Shown: piece after piece, positions 9,500 to 17,545 of the stretch | Position numbering within the stretch: the first letter of the stretch is position 1 | Layout: every line of letters starts with the position of its first letter | NCBI RefSeq assembly: GCF_000009765.2 | Contig: NC_003155.5 | Span: 1,736,001-1,800,000, forward strand | Direction of reading: 5' to 3' | DNA from: Streptomyces avermitilis MA-4680 = NBRC 14893 | GTDB taxonomy: Bacteria; Actinomycetota; Actinomycetes; Streptomycetales; Streptomycetaceae | DNA length: 64,000 nucleotides | The notes under the pieces: model-generated | The model's database searches: none | Seen by the model: only the letters and a program-made list of their open reading frames with translations | Told to the model about the DNA's origin: nothing | Program-made: the position numbers and the translations under genes

Positions 9500-9686
9500 G
9501 ACCGACGAAGGGCAGGCACAAGCCGTGGACACCTGGCCCTCGGCCTGGCCGCGCTCCGCGTCACTATCGCGTCTTAGGGCTTGCAGATCATTAACTCGTC
9601 TTCTTGACCTTGGTCGGGGTGGGGTTGGAAGCGAGGAACGCCGCGACGTCGACTGGCGTGCGGAAGCAGGCGATTGAGGTGTTGAT
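9500..9686. other. Intergenic stretch between the ROK gene and the IS remnant
   Basis: I see no supportable gene here. It contains a locally AT-richer patch near 9575-9600 (around CTTGCAGATCATTAAC), which could be an eroded insertion-sequence end, but I find no matching inverted partner on the other side of the transposase fragment. Confidence 0.35.
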
Positions 9687-9945
9687 GTGGTGGCCGTGTG
9701 CTTCCAGGAGTGGGCGGAGGAGATTGCCGCACCGCTGATACCGCCGTTCCGGCCCAGGCAACAGGGTGGCGGCACGGTGCCGGTGGCGGGTCGGAAGGTG
9801 TTCACGGCGGTGGTGTACGTGCACACCAGCGGTTGCGCCTGGCTGTACCTGCCGCCGATGTTCGGCACCTCGCCTGCCACCGCGCATCGCCGGTTCGCGG
9901 CGTGGACCAAGGCCGGTCTGTGGCGTGGACCAAGGCCGGTCCGTG
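9687..9945 (+). mobile_element. IS5-type transposase remnant (5' part only)
   Basis: About 78 codons from the GTG match the N-terminal transposase domain (DUF4096-like) of IS5-family elements: FQEWAEEIAAPLIPPFRP, then KVFTAVVYVHTSGCAWLYLP, FGTSPATAHRRF and WTKAGLW. After that the frame is broken: a segment of about 20 bases (GTGGACCAAGGCCGGTC) is duplicated head to tail around 9901-9945, and the expected continuation (RRLH) reappears in another frame. The DDE catalytic part is missing, so this is a dead fragment. No clear terminal repeats or target duplications remain. Confidence 0.7.
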
Positions 9946-10232
9946 GCGTCGACTGCACTGCGGCGGGCCGCCCGGATCGCCTGGGAAGTGGGCCTGCGCG
10001 CGGAGGCGTTCGGCAACCGGGGCTCGTGGCGCTTCGGGGAGACAGTGGTCTGAACGCTCGTCGCCCAGGACCCGGCCGTCTTTGCAGCTTCTACGACTCA
10101 CATGGTCGGAGACCATCCCCGGCGAACAGTACCGTTCACCAGCACAGCAGGTCAGCTCAGGGCGCCGGTGCCGCACGGGACTGACTGAACCGCCCCGCGA
10201 CTCTCAGGGCAGGCACCCGTACCAGTGGCGGC
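9946..10232. other. Non-coding stretch downstream of the IS remnant
   Basis: Open frames here are short and none looks like a known protein. It is probably decayed sequence from the insertion event. The lipoprotein gene on the minus strand ends just to its right. Confidence 0.4.
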
Positions 10233-11159
10233 TCAGCTCCAGCTGGGCGAGGTCTCAGGCCACTTGCTGTACGGCACCGGTCGCCCCGTGGATGCGTCCA
10301 GGAGAATGCGGTTGCCGACCGGCCGGCCCAGCTTCACGGTCACCTTCTCGCCACCCAACTCGCTGGTGCAGGCGCCGTCCTTCGCCCCGACGACAGATGC
10401 GGACAACACCACGCTGCCGCCCGTCTCCAGCACGTCCACAGCGGGACCGTCGTCACAGGATCCGTGAGTGGCCACCACGGTGACGGACCGACCGTCCCCG
10501 GCGACCTGCACCAGCCCGCCCAGCGGCGCCAGCACATTGGTGGACATCCCCTTGGCCGGCTTGATCGGAGGCTCGGGGAGCTTCGACGGGCTGACGGCGA
10601 CCCGCTTGAGCGGGGTGTCATAGCCCTCCAGCGTGAACAGCCAGGCCGGGACGGTCGCCGGCCCACGGCTGGTGGTCAGGGTCATCTCGCCCAGCTTCGC
10701 CCCAGTCGCGACGAGGTGCGGTCCGTCACTGCTGTCGCGGTCCAGAGCCATGTACGCCTTCTGCGCCCCCATCAGCGGCAGCGTGAGCGAGCCTCCGCTC
10801 CCCCACCTCACCTGCCCGTCTTTGTGGAAGCTGGCGGGGAGGCCGCCGCGCAGGAGAAAGTTGCCGGTCTTGTAGGCGCGCTTGTCGGCGTCGTTGTGAA
10901 GGCCAGTCCCGGGCAGCTGCACCACCTCCCCCATCGGGTAGTAGCCCTTGTGCCAGATCTCGGCGGCCTTGGATCCGTCCCAGGCGTCGGCGACCTGACC
11001 GGCTCGGACCTTCACCTGCGGTGACGCCGAGTTGCCGTCACCGACCTCCGCTCCACGACTGCCGTCCTCCTTCTCGCCGCCGCAGCCAGCAACGGCAGCA
11101 CCGGCCAACAGGGCGAGTGCGACGAGCAGATGGACGGTGCGTGCGCTGTTCGCAGGCAT
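10233..11159 (-). CDS. Predicted lipoprotein of unknown function
   Basis: The start is set at the ATG giving MPANSARTV because GGAGG lies six bases upstream; an in-frame start nine codons earlier lacks such a site. The 308-residue precursor has a signal peptide (LLVALALLAGAAVAGC) with the lipidated cysteine at residue 26, so the mature protein should be anchored outside the membrane. The mature region starts with a charged linker (GGEKEDGSRG) and is otherwise soluble, beta-rich in character, with no motif I recognise. It appears intact although both neighbours are remnants. Confidence 0.75.
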   Translation of the reverse strand: MPANSARTVHLLVALALLAGAAVAGCGGEKEDGSRGAEVGDGNSASPQVKVRAGQVADAWDGSKAAEIWHKGYYPMGEVVQLPGTGLHNDADKRAYKTGNFLLRGGLPASFHKDGQVRWGSGGSLTLPLMGAQKAYMALDRDSSDGPHLVATGAKLGEMTLTTSRGPATVPAWLFTLEGYDTPLKRVAVSPSKLPEPPIKPAKGMSTNVLAPLGGLVQVAGDGRSVTVVATHGSCDDGPAVDVLETGGSVVLSASVVGAKDGACTSELGGEKVTVKLGRPVGNRILLDASTGRPVPYSKWPETSPSWS

Positions 11160-11547
11160 GTATCCTCCAAAGGCTGACGGTGGCAAATGGACGCTGTGCG
11201 CTGACGGCTGGCGGCCCTACCCGCCGATGTGACGCGCCGATCCCGGGCTGCGTTCGGCCCATTCCGTTGTCCGGTCGAGTTCGTTTCCGCATCGTGACCA
11301 GACTTCTAGTCGCGTGATGTCCGTGGCGCTGCGCGGACCTGCACCACGCAGCGTCGGTGCAGGTCACTCCTACCCGCAGTGAACCGCCACACGGCGACTG
11401 CAACGAGGACTTCCCCGGCTTGGGATACTGCCTGGACCGAGCGTCCTGCCCTCGGCAGGAACAGGAAGTCCCGCTCCTGCCCCCATTCCGCGGAGACTTG
11501 TCCGCACGAGCGATCTACAGAGCGATCACGGCGTGGTGGCTTCAGGT
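11160..11547. other. Gene-free stretch with a perfect hairpin
   Basis: No supportable gene. It must hold the promoter of the minus-strand lipoprotein gene at its left end. At 11336-11365 there is a perfect 10-base-pair inverted repeat (GACCTGCACC ... GGTGCAGGTC, 10-base loop) without a T tract; it may be a terminator or an end of a lost element. Confidence 0.45.
11336..11365. repeat. Perfect 10-bp inverted repeat
   Basis: The arms are 11336-11345 and 11356-11365 with a 10-base loop. There is no U-rich tail on either strand, so a rho-independent terminator is only one option. Its position in a scarred region also allows an insertion-element end. Confidence 0.5.
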
Positions 11548-11778
11548 TCAGTAGACGGCGAGGTTGTGCGTATTGAGCACCCCCTGCACCGGCTGGTAGT
11601 CGGTCACGCGGTCGGGTTGCGCGTCCGTATCGCCGCAGGGCTCGTCGACATAGTTGCCACCGGACGTGATTCCCAGGGCAATAGCCCCTGTGAACATAGC
11701 CCCACCGCTGTCGCCGTACATGTCGCAGAGGCTGGTCTCGATCACCTTGTAAAGCGTAGCCCCGGTCCTGGGCCGCAT
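11548..11778 (-). pseudogene. C-terminal fragment of a trypsin-like (S1) serine protease
   Basis: The 76 codons contain the active-site serine motif YGDSGGAMF followed by ALGITSGGN, the oxyanion and specificity-pocket region of streptogrisin/trypsin-type proteases, and then a normal-looking C-terminal end and stop. The histidine and aspartate parts of the triad, the pro-region and any signal peptide are absent; upstream on the same strand the sequence changes abruptly near 11790 into the sigma-factor remnant. It is therefore a truncated gene, not a functional enzyme. Confidence 0.65.
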
Positions 11779-11825
11779 GCGCGCCTACGCCAACTCCAGC
11801 TCTGGCACGCGTTCACCAAAGTGCC

Positions 11826-12030
11826 GACTCCTCGGCACCTTCGACACTGCCGGTTGCCGACAGCGCTGAAGAGCAGACCGCCGCGCGCAGCGGCGCACTG
11901 GCAGCGCTGAGCTGCCTGAGCGACGCCGAACGTGAGGCAGTGCTGCTGATCGCGTGGGAGGGGCTGAGCCCCGCGCAAGCCGCGCGCGCCGCCGGCTGCT
12001 CCACGCCCGCCCTGACTCGCCGCCGTGACG
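11826..12030 (+). pseudogene. Remnant of an ECF sigma factor (region 4)
   Basis: In this frame the translation contains LSDAEREAVLLIAWEGLSPAQ followed by [15 protein letters not shown], which is the region-4 helix-turn-helix of ECF sigma factors, including the AWEGLSP signature. Region 2 is missing and the frame upstream is not sigma-like. The C-terminal part is also lost: after ALTRR the sequence passes into the downstream hypothetical gene. No start codon in good context is present, so the gene is dead. Confidence 0.65.
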
Positions 12031-12706
12031 GCGGGAGCGATGGCACTGTCCGGTGCCTTCGGTTCCGGCCCGGACAGCGGACCTCGCGGACCGGTTGAAG
12101 CCGAGGCCCTGTCCGCTTTCCCGCTGGAGAACACGACCGACTGGGTCTCCTACGGCGATCACGTGGCGGTCATCCACGTCGACAACGAAAAGATCAGTCC
12201 CGTCCCGGACAAGGCGAAGGAGCACGGCGAGGGGCACGTGGACCGCACTGGCCGTGTCGTCATCGACAAAGTCCTCTACAACCGCTCAGGGTCCCCTGAA
12301 CTGCCGTCTTCCTTCACCACGCAGTTGGCCGGCCTGTGGTGGGAGGACGGCGTGGGCACGCGGGAGTTCAACTTCCGCGGTACCTCCCGTCTCGAGTCAG
12401 GGCACAGCTACATCGCCGTCCTAGTCTGGGACGAGGATGTGCAGGGCTTTGAGGCCGCCGCCCTTGGCGGCGTCCTTCCCTTCGACAAGGGCACTGTTGG
12501 CCTGGGAGAAATCGACGGCAAGACCCGTCAAAGCCTGCCGCCCGACTGAAGTCGAAGGCATGGCCAAGGAATTCAACGGATCCGACCTCTCTGAGATCGA
12601 AGACGCACTGAAGCAGGCCACGCCCTACCCCGCCGCGGCGGCAAACCCCACGCTGCCCGCTGAACAGCGCTACGAGAAAGTCGTAGAGGCAGGCCAAGAC
12701 ACCTGA
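12025..12706 (+). pseudogene. Frameshifted hypothetical secreted or membrane protein gene
   Basis: The first frame runs from GTG 12025 to a stop at 12549 (174 codons), after which coding character continues in the next frame to 12706 ([20 protein letters not shown]). Removing one base near 12543 joins the two (SLPP then TEVEG) into one protein of about 226 residues. The N-terminus ([13 protein letters not shown]) looks like the tail of a signal or membrane anchor, suggesting that its true start was lost in the same event that cut the sigma gene. The body contains [17 protein letters not shown] and [17 protein letters not shown] know no function. A sequencing error at the shift is possible. 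Confidence 0.55.
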
Positions 12707-12744
12707 CCCTCCCGGTCGGACTTCCTGTCCCTGCTACTGCCGAA

Positions 12745-12778
12745 CGGGGCCCGGGCCCTCTTCAGGATCCGGGCCCTG
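12745..12778 (+). terminator. Probable intrinsic terminator
   Basis: GGGCCCGG (12747-12754) pairs perfectly with CCGGGCCC (12769-12776) across a 14-base loop, with weaker pairing extending outward. It lies about 40 bases after the frameshifted hypothetical gene. The T tract is poor, as is usual for Streptomyces terminators. Confidence 0.5.
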
Positions 12779-12984
12779 TCGCATGTCGGGGGCGCCCGCC
12801 GGGTGTGGCGCGCGATGCGCGCCTACGCCGCCAGTTCGACGGCCGGCTCCTGAGTAGCTGACGCTGTCGGGGATCTTGGCTTCCGGTCTGTACGTGCACT
12901 GCGCGTAGTGGGAAGTTGGAGGACCTGCGGCGGTCGGGCTGGTCATCGGCCCCATGTGTTCCACTCGCCTGGGGAGGATCGACC

Positions 12985-13656
12985 GTGACCTCCGATCACG
13001 ACCTGCTCTGGCGTCGCTGCGCGCACCTGGGCCGTGTCCTGCTGCCTGTGGTGGACGAGGAGGCGTGGCGCCAGGCCCGCCTCCTCGTCCACCAGGAGGC
13101 GTGGCGCCAGGCCCGCCGCCACGAGCACCTGGAGGCCTGGGGCATCAACATCGTGGAAGGCGAGCGGCTGATCGAGCTCTTCGCGGCCCTGGCCGCCCAT
13201 GCCGTCACGGTCGACATTTCTGCATCTGCCGCAGAAATCGACGTCCTACCTCCGAGCGTGGTGGCTGACGCGGCAACCGGTAAACGCGATCTCGAGCTGC
13301 TCGCCGGACTCCCGGACACCTTCGCCGACGGCCGCGACGAACTCGCCGTCAAGGTCTTCCGGCTGTACACCTACAGGGGTGGGCAGTACAGCCGCCGGCT
13401 TTTCCAGCTGAGCACAGAACTGCGCCGTGCGCTGATCGTCCTGCGCGGCACGCGCAACGCGCGGATCCTCGCATTCGCCGGCTCCGCGTCGCTCTTGGAC
13501 ACTCCAGCGCCGGTCGAGCACCAGCGACCGCATGCCGCGCACCACCTTCGAACCGCACCAGTGCTCATACGCCGTGGCGTCAAGAGTGGCCAGGACTACG
13601 GCACCTGCCCGCGAGCTACAACACGCAAGGCTTCACTGCGGCGGCGATGCCTGTGA
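12985..13656 (+). CDS. Hypothetical protein with internal tandem duplication
   Basis: The GTG at 12985 is chosen because GGGGAGG ends seven bases before it. The 223-residue product begins TSDHDLLWRRCAHLGR and contains an in-frame 12-residue repeat: EEAWRQAR occurs twice and a third, partial copy (LEAWG) follows. A 23-base identity (13059-13081 and 13095-13117, period 36) underlies it. The middle (NIVEGERLIELFAALAAH, then GRDELAVKVFRLYTYRGGQ) has good coding character; the last about 35 residues are rich in R, T and H and may be a read-through tail after a frameshift. I recognise no family. Confidence 0.5.
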   Translation: MTSDHDLLWRRCAHLGRVLLPVVDEEAWRQARLLVHQEAWRQARRHEHLEAWGINIVEGERLIELFAALAAHAVTVDISASAAEIDVLPPSVVADAATGKRDLELLAGLPDTFADGRDELAVKVFRLYTYRGGQYSRRLFQLSTELRRALIVLRGTRNARILAFAGSASLLDTPAPVEHQRPHAAHHLRTAPVLIRRGVKSGQDYGTCPRATTRKASLRRRCL

Positions 13657-13798
13657 TCAGTAGCGGGATGGCGGCGGCGTGTGCGGGGCACACGAAGCGG
13701 TGCCCGGGCAGCTCCGAACGCAGGGCTTCGTACAGCGTGCCACCCGACTCGCCCCTAGGCCGGCACATCGTTGTGTTCCAGCACCGCCATTCCCGCAT
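13616..13798 (-). CDS. Doubtful small hypothetical gene
   Basis: A 60-codon frame from the ATG at 13798 reads MREWRCWNT ... LPGHRFVCPAHAAAIPLL. Its composition is more protein-like than the opposite strand, and it ends with a normal stop. It has no clear ribosome site, and its 3' end overlaps the end of the plus-strand hypothetical gene. It could be a small intact gene or the tail of a lost one. Confidence 0.3.
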   Translation of the reverse strand: MREWRCWNTTMCRPRGESGGTLYEALRSELPGHRFVCPAHAAAIPLLITGIAAAVKPCVL

Positions 13799-14088
13799 CG
13801 CTCGGCCCGATGTCCGACACACGGGGCCGGCGTTGGGTTTTGGGTCAGCATCAAACCAGCACGGGAGTCAGCACGGCACCGTCAAAGCGCCGCGAACCAC
13901 GCACCCTGGACACCTCCTCATTCACCACCGGCTGAGCGTCTCTGCCGGAACCCAACGTCCAGGCATGGGGGCCACACGCACACCCCGCCCCTGAACTATG
14001 GTGTCCCACCACATGTGCGCCTGACCTGCACGTTCCTACGGTGTCCGGACACGTACCCGTCCCCACCGAACACCCGGAAGTGGTGCAC
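13799..14088. other. Upstream region of the MHS transporter gene
   Basis: No gene is supported here. It should contain the promoter of the transporter gene. Just before the coding region TGTCCGGACA (14042-14051 region) is a perfect 10-base palindrome, a candidate regulator site lying about 40 bases before the ATG. Confidence 0.4.
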
Positions 14089-15474
14089 ATGGCCTCCGCA
14101 GCAACCGCTCCCCCGCCACCCGCCAGCCTCAAGCGCATCGTCGCCGCGAGCCTCATCGGCACCACCATCGAGTGGTACGACTTCTTCCTGTACGGTTCCG
14201 CCGCCGCGCTCGTCTTCAACAAGCTGTTCTTCCCGGGCTCCGACCCCCTGGTCGGCACGCTGCTGTCCTTCCTGACGTACGCCGTGGGGTTCGCCGCCAG
14301 GCCGCTGGGCGCTCTCGTCTTCGGGCACTACGGCGACCGGCTCGGCCGAAAGAAACTGCTGGTCCTGAGCCTGCTCCTGATGGGCGGGGCGACCTTTGCG
14401 ATCGGTCTGCTGCCCACGCACTCGACCGTCGGCAGCGCCGCTCCGGTCCTGCTGACCACGCTGCGGCTGGTGCAGGGCTTCGCGCTCGGCGGCGAATGGG
14501 GCGGCGCGGTGCTGCTCGTCTCCGAGCACGGAGACGCGCGGCGCCGCGGGTTCTGGGCCTCGTGGCCGCAGACCGGGGCACCCGCCGGGCAACTCCTCGC
14601 CACCGGTGTGCTGTCGCTGCTCACCGCCGTACTGTCGGACGCGGCGTTCGTCTCCTGGGGCTGGCGCATCCCCTTCCTGCTCTCCGGTGTCCTGGTGATC
14701 GTCGGTTTGTGGATTCGTCTGTCTGTCGATGAATCACCCGTGTTCCAGCAGGCGCTGGCCCGCGCGGAGGCCCGCAGCGCGGCACCGGACGCCGTCGCGG
14801 AGAAGCTCCCGCTGGTGTCCGTGCTGCGGCACCACTGGCGGGACGTGCTGGTCGCGATGGGCGCCCGCATGGCGGAGAACATCAGCTACTACGTGATCAC
14901 CGCGTTCATCCTCGTGTACGCGACGACATCGGCCGGTGTGTCCCGGCAGACGGCACTCAACGCGGTGCTCATCGCCTCCGCCGTGCACTTCGCGGTCATC
15001 CCGGCCTGGGGCGCGCTCTCGGACCGGATCGGCCGCCGGCCCGTCTATCTGCTGGGCGCGGCCGGGGTCGGCCTGTGGATGTTCCCCTTCTTCTCACTCA
15101 TCGACACGGGCGGCTTCGGCAACATGATCCTGGCCGTGACCGTCGGACTCGTACTGCACGGGGCGATGTACGCACCCCAGGCGGCGTTCTTCTCCGAGAT
15201 GTTCGCGACGCGGATGCGCTACTCGGGTGCGTCCATCGGCGCCCAGTTCGCCTCCGTCGCGGCCGGTGCGCCCGCTCCGCTCATCGCGACCGCGCTGCTC
15301 TCCGACTACGGCAACTCCACCCCGATCTCCCTGTACGTGATCGCGGCCGTCGTCCTGACGCTGATCGCGGTGGGCGCGGCGAAGGAGACCCGCAGTCGCG
15401 ACCTGGCCGCGGTCGACCCCGTGACGGACGCGGAACCCGCCGCGGCACGGGCAGCCGACGCGCCCGCCGTCTGA
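14089..15474 (+). CDS. MHS-family (metabolite:H+ symporter) MFS transporter
   Basis: The ATG at 14089 is preferred over a GTG 16 codons earlier because GGAAG lies eight bases before it. The 461-residue protein shows the MHS signature: SLIGTTIEWYDFFLYG in the first membrane segment, GHYGDRLGRKK in loop 2-3, and GGEWGGAVLLVSEH; about twelve membrane segments follow. Family members import organic acids such as citrate, alpha-ketoglutarate, shikimate or betaines with protons. The neighbouring minus-strand regulator and 3-hydroxybutyrate-dehydrogenase-like gene suggest a short-chain hydroxy or keto acid as substrate, which is inference. Confidence 0.88.
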   Translation: MASAATAPPPPASLKRIVAASLIGTTIEWYDFFLYGSAAALVFNKLFFPGSDPLVGTLLSFLTYAVGFAARPLGALVFGHYGDRLGRKKLLVLSLLLMGGATFAIGLLPTHSTVGSAAPVLLTTLRLVQGFALGGEWGGAVLLVSEHGDARRRGFWASWPQTGAPAGQLLATGVLSLLTAVLSDAAFVSWGWRIPFLLSGVLVIVGLWIRLSVDESPVFQQALARAEARSAAPDAVAEKLPLVSVLRHHWRDVLVAMGARMAENISYYVITAFILVYATTSAGVSRQTALNAVLIASAVHFAVIPAWGALSDRIGRRPVYLLGAAGVGLWMFPFFSLIDTGGFGNMILAVTVGLVLHGAMYAPQAAFFSEMFATRMRYSGASIGAQFASVAAGAPAPLIATALLSDYGNSTPISLYVIAAVVLTLIAVGAAKETRSRDLAAVDPVTDAEPAAARAADAPAV

Positions 15475-15513
15475 CCCGCTCCCGCCGACCGTCTTTTTCC
15501 CCGGTCCTTCCGG

Positions 15514-15538
15514 CCCCCGTACAGCACACGTACGGGGG
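15514..15538. terminator. Bidirectional terminator between convergent genes
   Basis: CCCCCGTAC (15514-15522) and GTACGGGGG (15530-15538) form a perfect 9-bp stem with a 7-base loop. It sits between the stop of the MHS transporter and the stop of the convergent regulator gene, so it can serve both. A TTTTT run at 15494-15498 lies on its left side, serving as an A-run/T-run for minus-strand transcripts. Confidence 0.7.
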
Positions 15539-17476
15539 TCAGGGCCGTGCGGGTGACGACAACCGGTGCAGACGCAGGGCCAGTTGTATCTCCAGCGCGC
15601 GGGCCGGGCTCTGCCAGTCGTCGCCGAGGAGCCGGCCCACCCGCTCCAGCCGTTGCGCCACCGTGTTCACATGGACGTGCAGTTCGTCCTTGGTGCGTGC
15701 CGGGCTCATCCCGCAGGCGAAGTACGCGTCCAGGGTGTGCAGGAGGTCGGTGCCCCGCCGTTCGTCATACGCGACCACCGGCCCGATCGTGCGCCCGACG
15801 AAGCCGGAGATGTCCCGGTCGCCGGCGAGCAGCAGGCCGAGGAACCCGAAGTCCTCGGCGGCGGCTCCCTCCCCTGCCCGGCCGAGCAGGCGCAGCGCGT
15901 CGAGGCATCGCTGCCCCTCCGCATAGGCGGCCCCCACCACGTCCGGGTGGTCGGCGAGGCTCTCCACGGGCGCGGAGGCACCGACGGTGACCGGCTCGTG
16001 AACGGCGGTCCCGAGCTGTCCCGCCGTGCGACGGGCCAGCGTCGTCGCGGTGTCCCCGGGATCGAGGGGCAGCAGCAGAACGGTGCCGCCGTCGCGGGCG
16101 GCGGCCAGTCCGTGCCGGGTGGCCGCCAGATGGGACGCGGCCGACCACAGGCGTCGGCGCGCGGACGCCTCCTGGTCGGCGTCGGCCGCCGCGCCGTCGA
16201 GACGGGCGGCCAGGACCACATGGGTGGCGTCCAGATCGGCGTGCAACCGCCAGGCCCGCTCGCGCAGCAGTCGCGGGTCGCGGTCACGGGCGTCGAGCAG
16301 GTCGTCCAGCAGCTCGCCACGGACGCGCTGTTCGGCCTCGGATGCCGAGCGTCTGGCGAGCAGCAACAGTGAGGTGACCATCGCGGCGCGCTCCAGGGTG
16401 CGCTGGTCGACGGGGTCGAGGCCCGGATGGCCGCGCAGCACCAGCGCACCGAGGAGCTCCCCGCCGGCCGCCACGGCGGCGATCCAGTCGTCCCCGTGCC
16501 GCACGGCGTGGCCCTCGGCGCGGGATGCCTCCAGGGCCACGGCCGGTGTGACCACGGCCTCGGCGAACTCGACCGTACCGTCGAGCACTTGGGAGACCGC
16601 CGCGGCCACGTCGTGGACGCCGCCACCGCGCAGGACGAGCTCGGCGAGCCGGTCATGGACGTCCGACGCGCGCTCGATCACTCCGCTGCGATCCCGGATG
16701 ATCTCGTTGGCACGGGCAAGCCGGTCCAGTGCCGAGCGGGTCTCGGTGAGCAGGTTGGCGGTGTCGATGGCGGCGGCGGCCAGTGCGGCGAACGAGCCGA
16801 GCAGCGCGATCTGTTCGCGTTCGAAGACACGGGCGCGGCGGTCCGCGGCGAACAGCACACCGATGACCTGCGGCCCGATCATGAGGGGCACGCCGAGGAT
16901 CGCCACCAGCCCTTCGTCCCGTACGCCCCCGTCGATGACGCGGGTGTGCTGGAAGCGCTCGTCGTTGAAGTAGTCGGGGGTCACGTAGGGGCGGGCGGTC
17001 TGGGCGACGAGGCCGCCGAGCCCCTCTCCCATCCCGAGCCGCAGTTGCTGGAAGCGCGCGGCGACCGAGCCCTCGGTGACCCTCATATAGGTGTCGCCCT
17101 CAGCCTCGTCGTGCAAGGTCAGGTACGCGACGTCGGTGCCCAGCAGCGACCGGGCCCGCTGGACGATCGCCTGTAGCACGGCGTCGAGGTCACGCAGTCC
17201 GGCCAGGTCATGGGCTGTTTCGAAGAGAGCGGACAGCTCGGCCTCACGGCGCCGTCTGCCCTCCATCTCCGAGCGCACGCGCAGCGCGAGGCGCTTGGTC
17301 CGCTCCAGCGCGGCGACCCGCTCGGGAGACAGGCCCTCGGCGCGGGCGAGAAGCACCGGCTGCTCGTACGCGTCGGCGGACGCGCCCCGGGCCAGGAGCT
17401 CCAGGAACGGCGCCTTGGGGCCGGTGGCCGCTGCCTCGCCGGAGCGCTGGGGGGACTGCACGTGATCGCGAGACAT
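15539..17476 (-). CDS. GAF-domain, PucR/CdaR-type transcriptional regulator
   Basis: From the ATG at 17476 the protein has 645 residues. After a helical N-terminus (SELSALFETAHDLAGLRDLDAVLQ region) comes a GAF domain (about residues 90-240: GMGEGLGGLVAQT, LGVPLMIGPQVIGVLFAADR). A middle sensory region follows, and the C-terminal PucR helix-turn-helix domain ends the protein (LLHTLDAYFACGMSPARTKD, then LHVHVNTVAQRLERVGRLLG). Such proteins bind a small ligand and control adjacent catabolic genes. It stands between the MHS transporter and the 3-hydroxybutyrate-dehydrogenase-like gene and probably regulates them. A TTG and a GTG lie a few codons upstream as alternative starts. Confidence 0.85.
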   Translation of the reverse strand: MSRDHVQSPQRSGEAAATGPKAPFLELLARGASADAYEQPVLLARAEGLSPERVAALERTKRLALRVRSEMEGRRRREAELSALFETAHDLAGLRDLDAVLQAIVQRARSLLGTDVAYLTLHDEAEGDTYMRVTEGSVAARFQQLRLGMGEGLGGLVAQTARPYVTPDYFNDERFQHTRVIDGGVRDEGLVAILGVPLMIGPQVIGVLFAADRRARVFEREQIALLGSFAALAAAAIDTANLLTETRSALDRLARANEIIRDRSGVIERASDVHDRLAELVLRGGGVHDVAAAVSQVLDGTVEFAEAVVTPAVALEASRAEGHAVRHGDDWIAAVAAGGELLGALVLRGHPGLDPVDQRTLERAAMVTSLLLLARRSASEAEQRVRGELLDDLLDARDRDPRLLRERAWRLHADLDATHVVLAARLDGAAADADQEASARRRLWSAASHLAATRHGLAAARDGGTVLLLPLDPGDTATTLARRTAGQLGTAVHEPVTVGASAPVESLADHPDVVGAAYAEGQRCLDALRLLGRAGEGAAAEDFGFLGLLLAGDRDISGFVGRTIGPVVAYDERRGTDLLHTLDAYFACGMSPARTKDELHVHVNTVAQRLERVGRLLGDDWQSPARALEIQLALRLHRLSSPARP

Positions 17477-17545
17477 GTTCACAGGATGACCCAAGGTCGG
17501 GCCGGCGCCGCCGGCCCTGTGGACAACTCAGGAATTCCGAGCTGC

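Noticed and set aside
9591..10016. A minus-strand frame ending NPTPTKVKKTS opposite the IS remnant
   Set aside because: Its last residues look protein-like, but most of it is antisense to the transposase fragment and no family is recognisable.
13059..13140. A possible CRISPR-like repeat
   Set aside because: There are only two full copies with in-frame coding spacing and no unique spacers; it is a tandem duplication inside a gene.
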